DNA from: an uncultured Methanobrevibacter sp.
GTDB taxonomy: Archaea > Methanobacteriota > Methanobacteria > Methanobacteriales > Methanobacteriaceae
DNA length: 64,000 bases
Assembly: GCF_934746965.1 (NCBI RefSeq)
Contig: NZ_CAKVFS010000001.1
Span: forward strand, 186,001 to 250,000
Reading direction: 5' to 3'
Position 1 is the first letter of the stretch; the number at the start of each line of letters is the position of its first letter. A program made the translations under genes and the position numbers. The notes beneath the pieces were generated by a model. That model did not search any database. It was given only the letters and a program-made list of their open reading frames with translations, and was not told where the DNA came from. Shown piece by piece: positions 63,709 through 64,000 of this stretch.

Positions 63709-64000
63709 ATGATTGGAAGATGTACTCACGTAGTTGATTGTAGAGCAACAGGTGGTATGGGTAAAGGTGGAGGTCTTGCACAAAGAGGCACATTTGCTGA
63801 ATGTGGGGCTGAAGTTTTAGCTGTTGCTATGTCTCCAGGACGTAGACATATTACTAAACCTGTCTGTGAAATCACTTTTGGATTACGTGAATCCAATGTT
63901 TTAACTAGCACAATGGTTTTAAATGCAGGTGCTGGTGTTCCTCATGATGCTCCTGCTTCTGGTGGAACTTTATTTGGTCTTACTGATAAAGAAGTAGAAC
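63709..64000 (+). CDS. mcrC: Methyl-coenzyme M reductase operon protein C (partial, runs off the window)
   Basis: The first 97 codons of mcr[28 protein letters not shown] and [27 protein letters not shown] are characteristic; McrC is part of the ATP-dependent activation complex that reduces the Ni of F430. ATG 63709 follows the mcrD stop with no gap. The rest, with mcrG and mcrA, lies beyond the window. Confidence 0.97.
   Translation, partial: MIGRCTHVVDCRATGGMGKGGGLAQRGTFAECGAEVLAVAMSPGRRHITKPVCEITFGLRESNVLTSTMVLNAGAGVPHDAPASGGTLFGLTDKEVE

Noticed and set aside
1..64000. tRNA, rRNA, IS elements or prophage genes
   Set aside because: I saw no T-loop-like motifs with matching arms, no rRNA sequence, no transposase, integrase or phage structural proteins.

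Overview
The window is AT-rich DNA (about 30% GC by eye) from a hydrogenotrophic methanogen of the Methanobacteriales, most probably a Methanobrevibacter close to M. smithii. The evidence is a complete energy-converting hydrogenase B (ehb) operon, the start of an mcrBDC... operon, genes for methanopterin, F420, coenzyme M and archaeosine synthesis, C/D-box RNP proteins, a proteasome beta subunit, a family B DNA polymerase that stops soon after its motif C, and ribosome-binding sites of the GGTGAT/AGGAG type. The genus assignment is inferred from gene content. I see no phage, insertion sequence, CRISPR array, rRNA or tRNA gene.

Layout. 1-3.9 kb: end of an NAD(P)HX dehydratase gene, sfsA, an argG-sirtuin pair and a DUF4012-type membrane protein. 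4-9.2 kb: accessory surface region with a frameshifted adhesin-like/transglutaminase pseudogene and two tandem GT-C membrane glycosyltransferases, closed by a 16-bp inverted repeat. 9.3-14.2 kb: Upf1-like helicase, aspartoacylase-family enzyme, DUF457 membrane protein, Gdx/SugE transporter and a BASS-family transporter. 14.4-24.3 kb: ehbA to ehbQ, seventeen tightly packed genes coupling Na+/H+ flux to ferredoxin reduction for CO2 fixation. 24.3-28.3 kb: a lone Cas4-like protein, an archaeal nucleotidyltransferase and a DUF366-queD-queE (preQ0/archaeosine) cluster. 28.4-33.6 kb: two four-CBS proteins, pheA, two small membrane proteins and coaBC split by an in-frame TGA. 34-43 kb: flpA-nop5, a coiled-coil protein, pyrD-pyrK, an AI-2E-type permease, polB1, an Ldh2-family dehydrogenase and purM. 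43-54 kb: fttA (aCPSF1) behind psmB, taw2, mptA-DUF2120-cofG, an Lrp regulator, trm1, a DegT aminotransferase, an MTH1187-type protein and a TtuA-like thiolase. 54-58.5 kb: antiporter, CNNM/CBS protein, DUF1922, TraB-like protein and comB. 58.5-64 kb: an orphan gene, mmp7, mmp10 (which modifies McrA) and mcrB-mcrD-mcrC, cut by the window end.

Most genes serve the methanogenic core: MCR and its maturation factors, coenzymes for it, and Ehb, which supplies reduced ferredoxin for anabolism. The clearest anomalies are coaBC, interrupted by TGA with no ATG/GTG/TTG available for its second half; a 16-codon ORF ending in a hairpin within the probable mcr leader; the multiply frameshifted adhesin gene; a Cas4-like protein lacking the usual acidic active-site residue; and a TtuA-like protein without its N-terminal zinc motif. 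No obvious novel defence or biosynthetic island is present.
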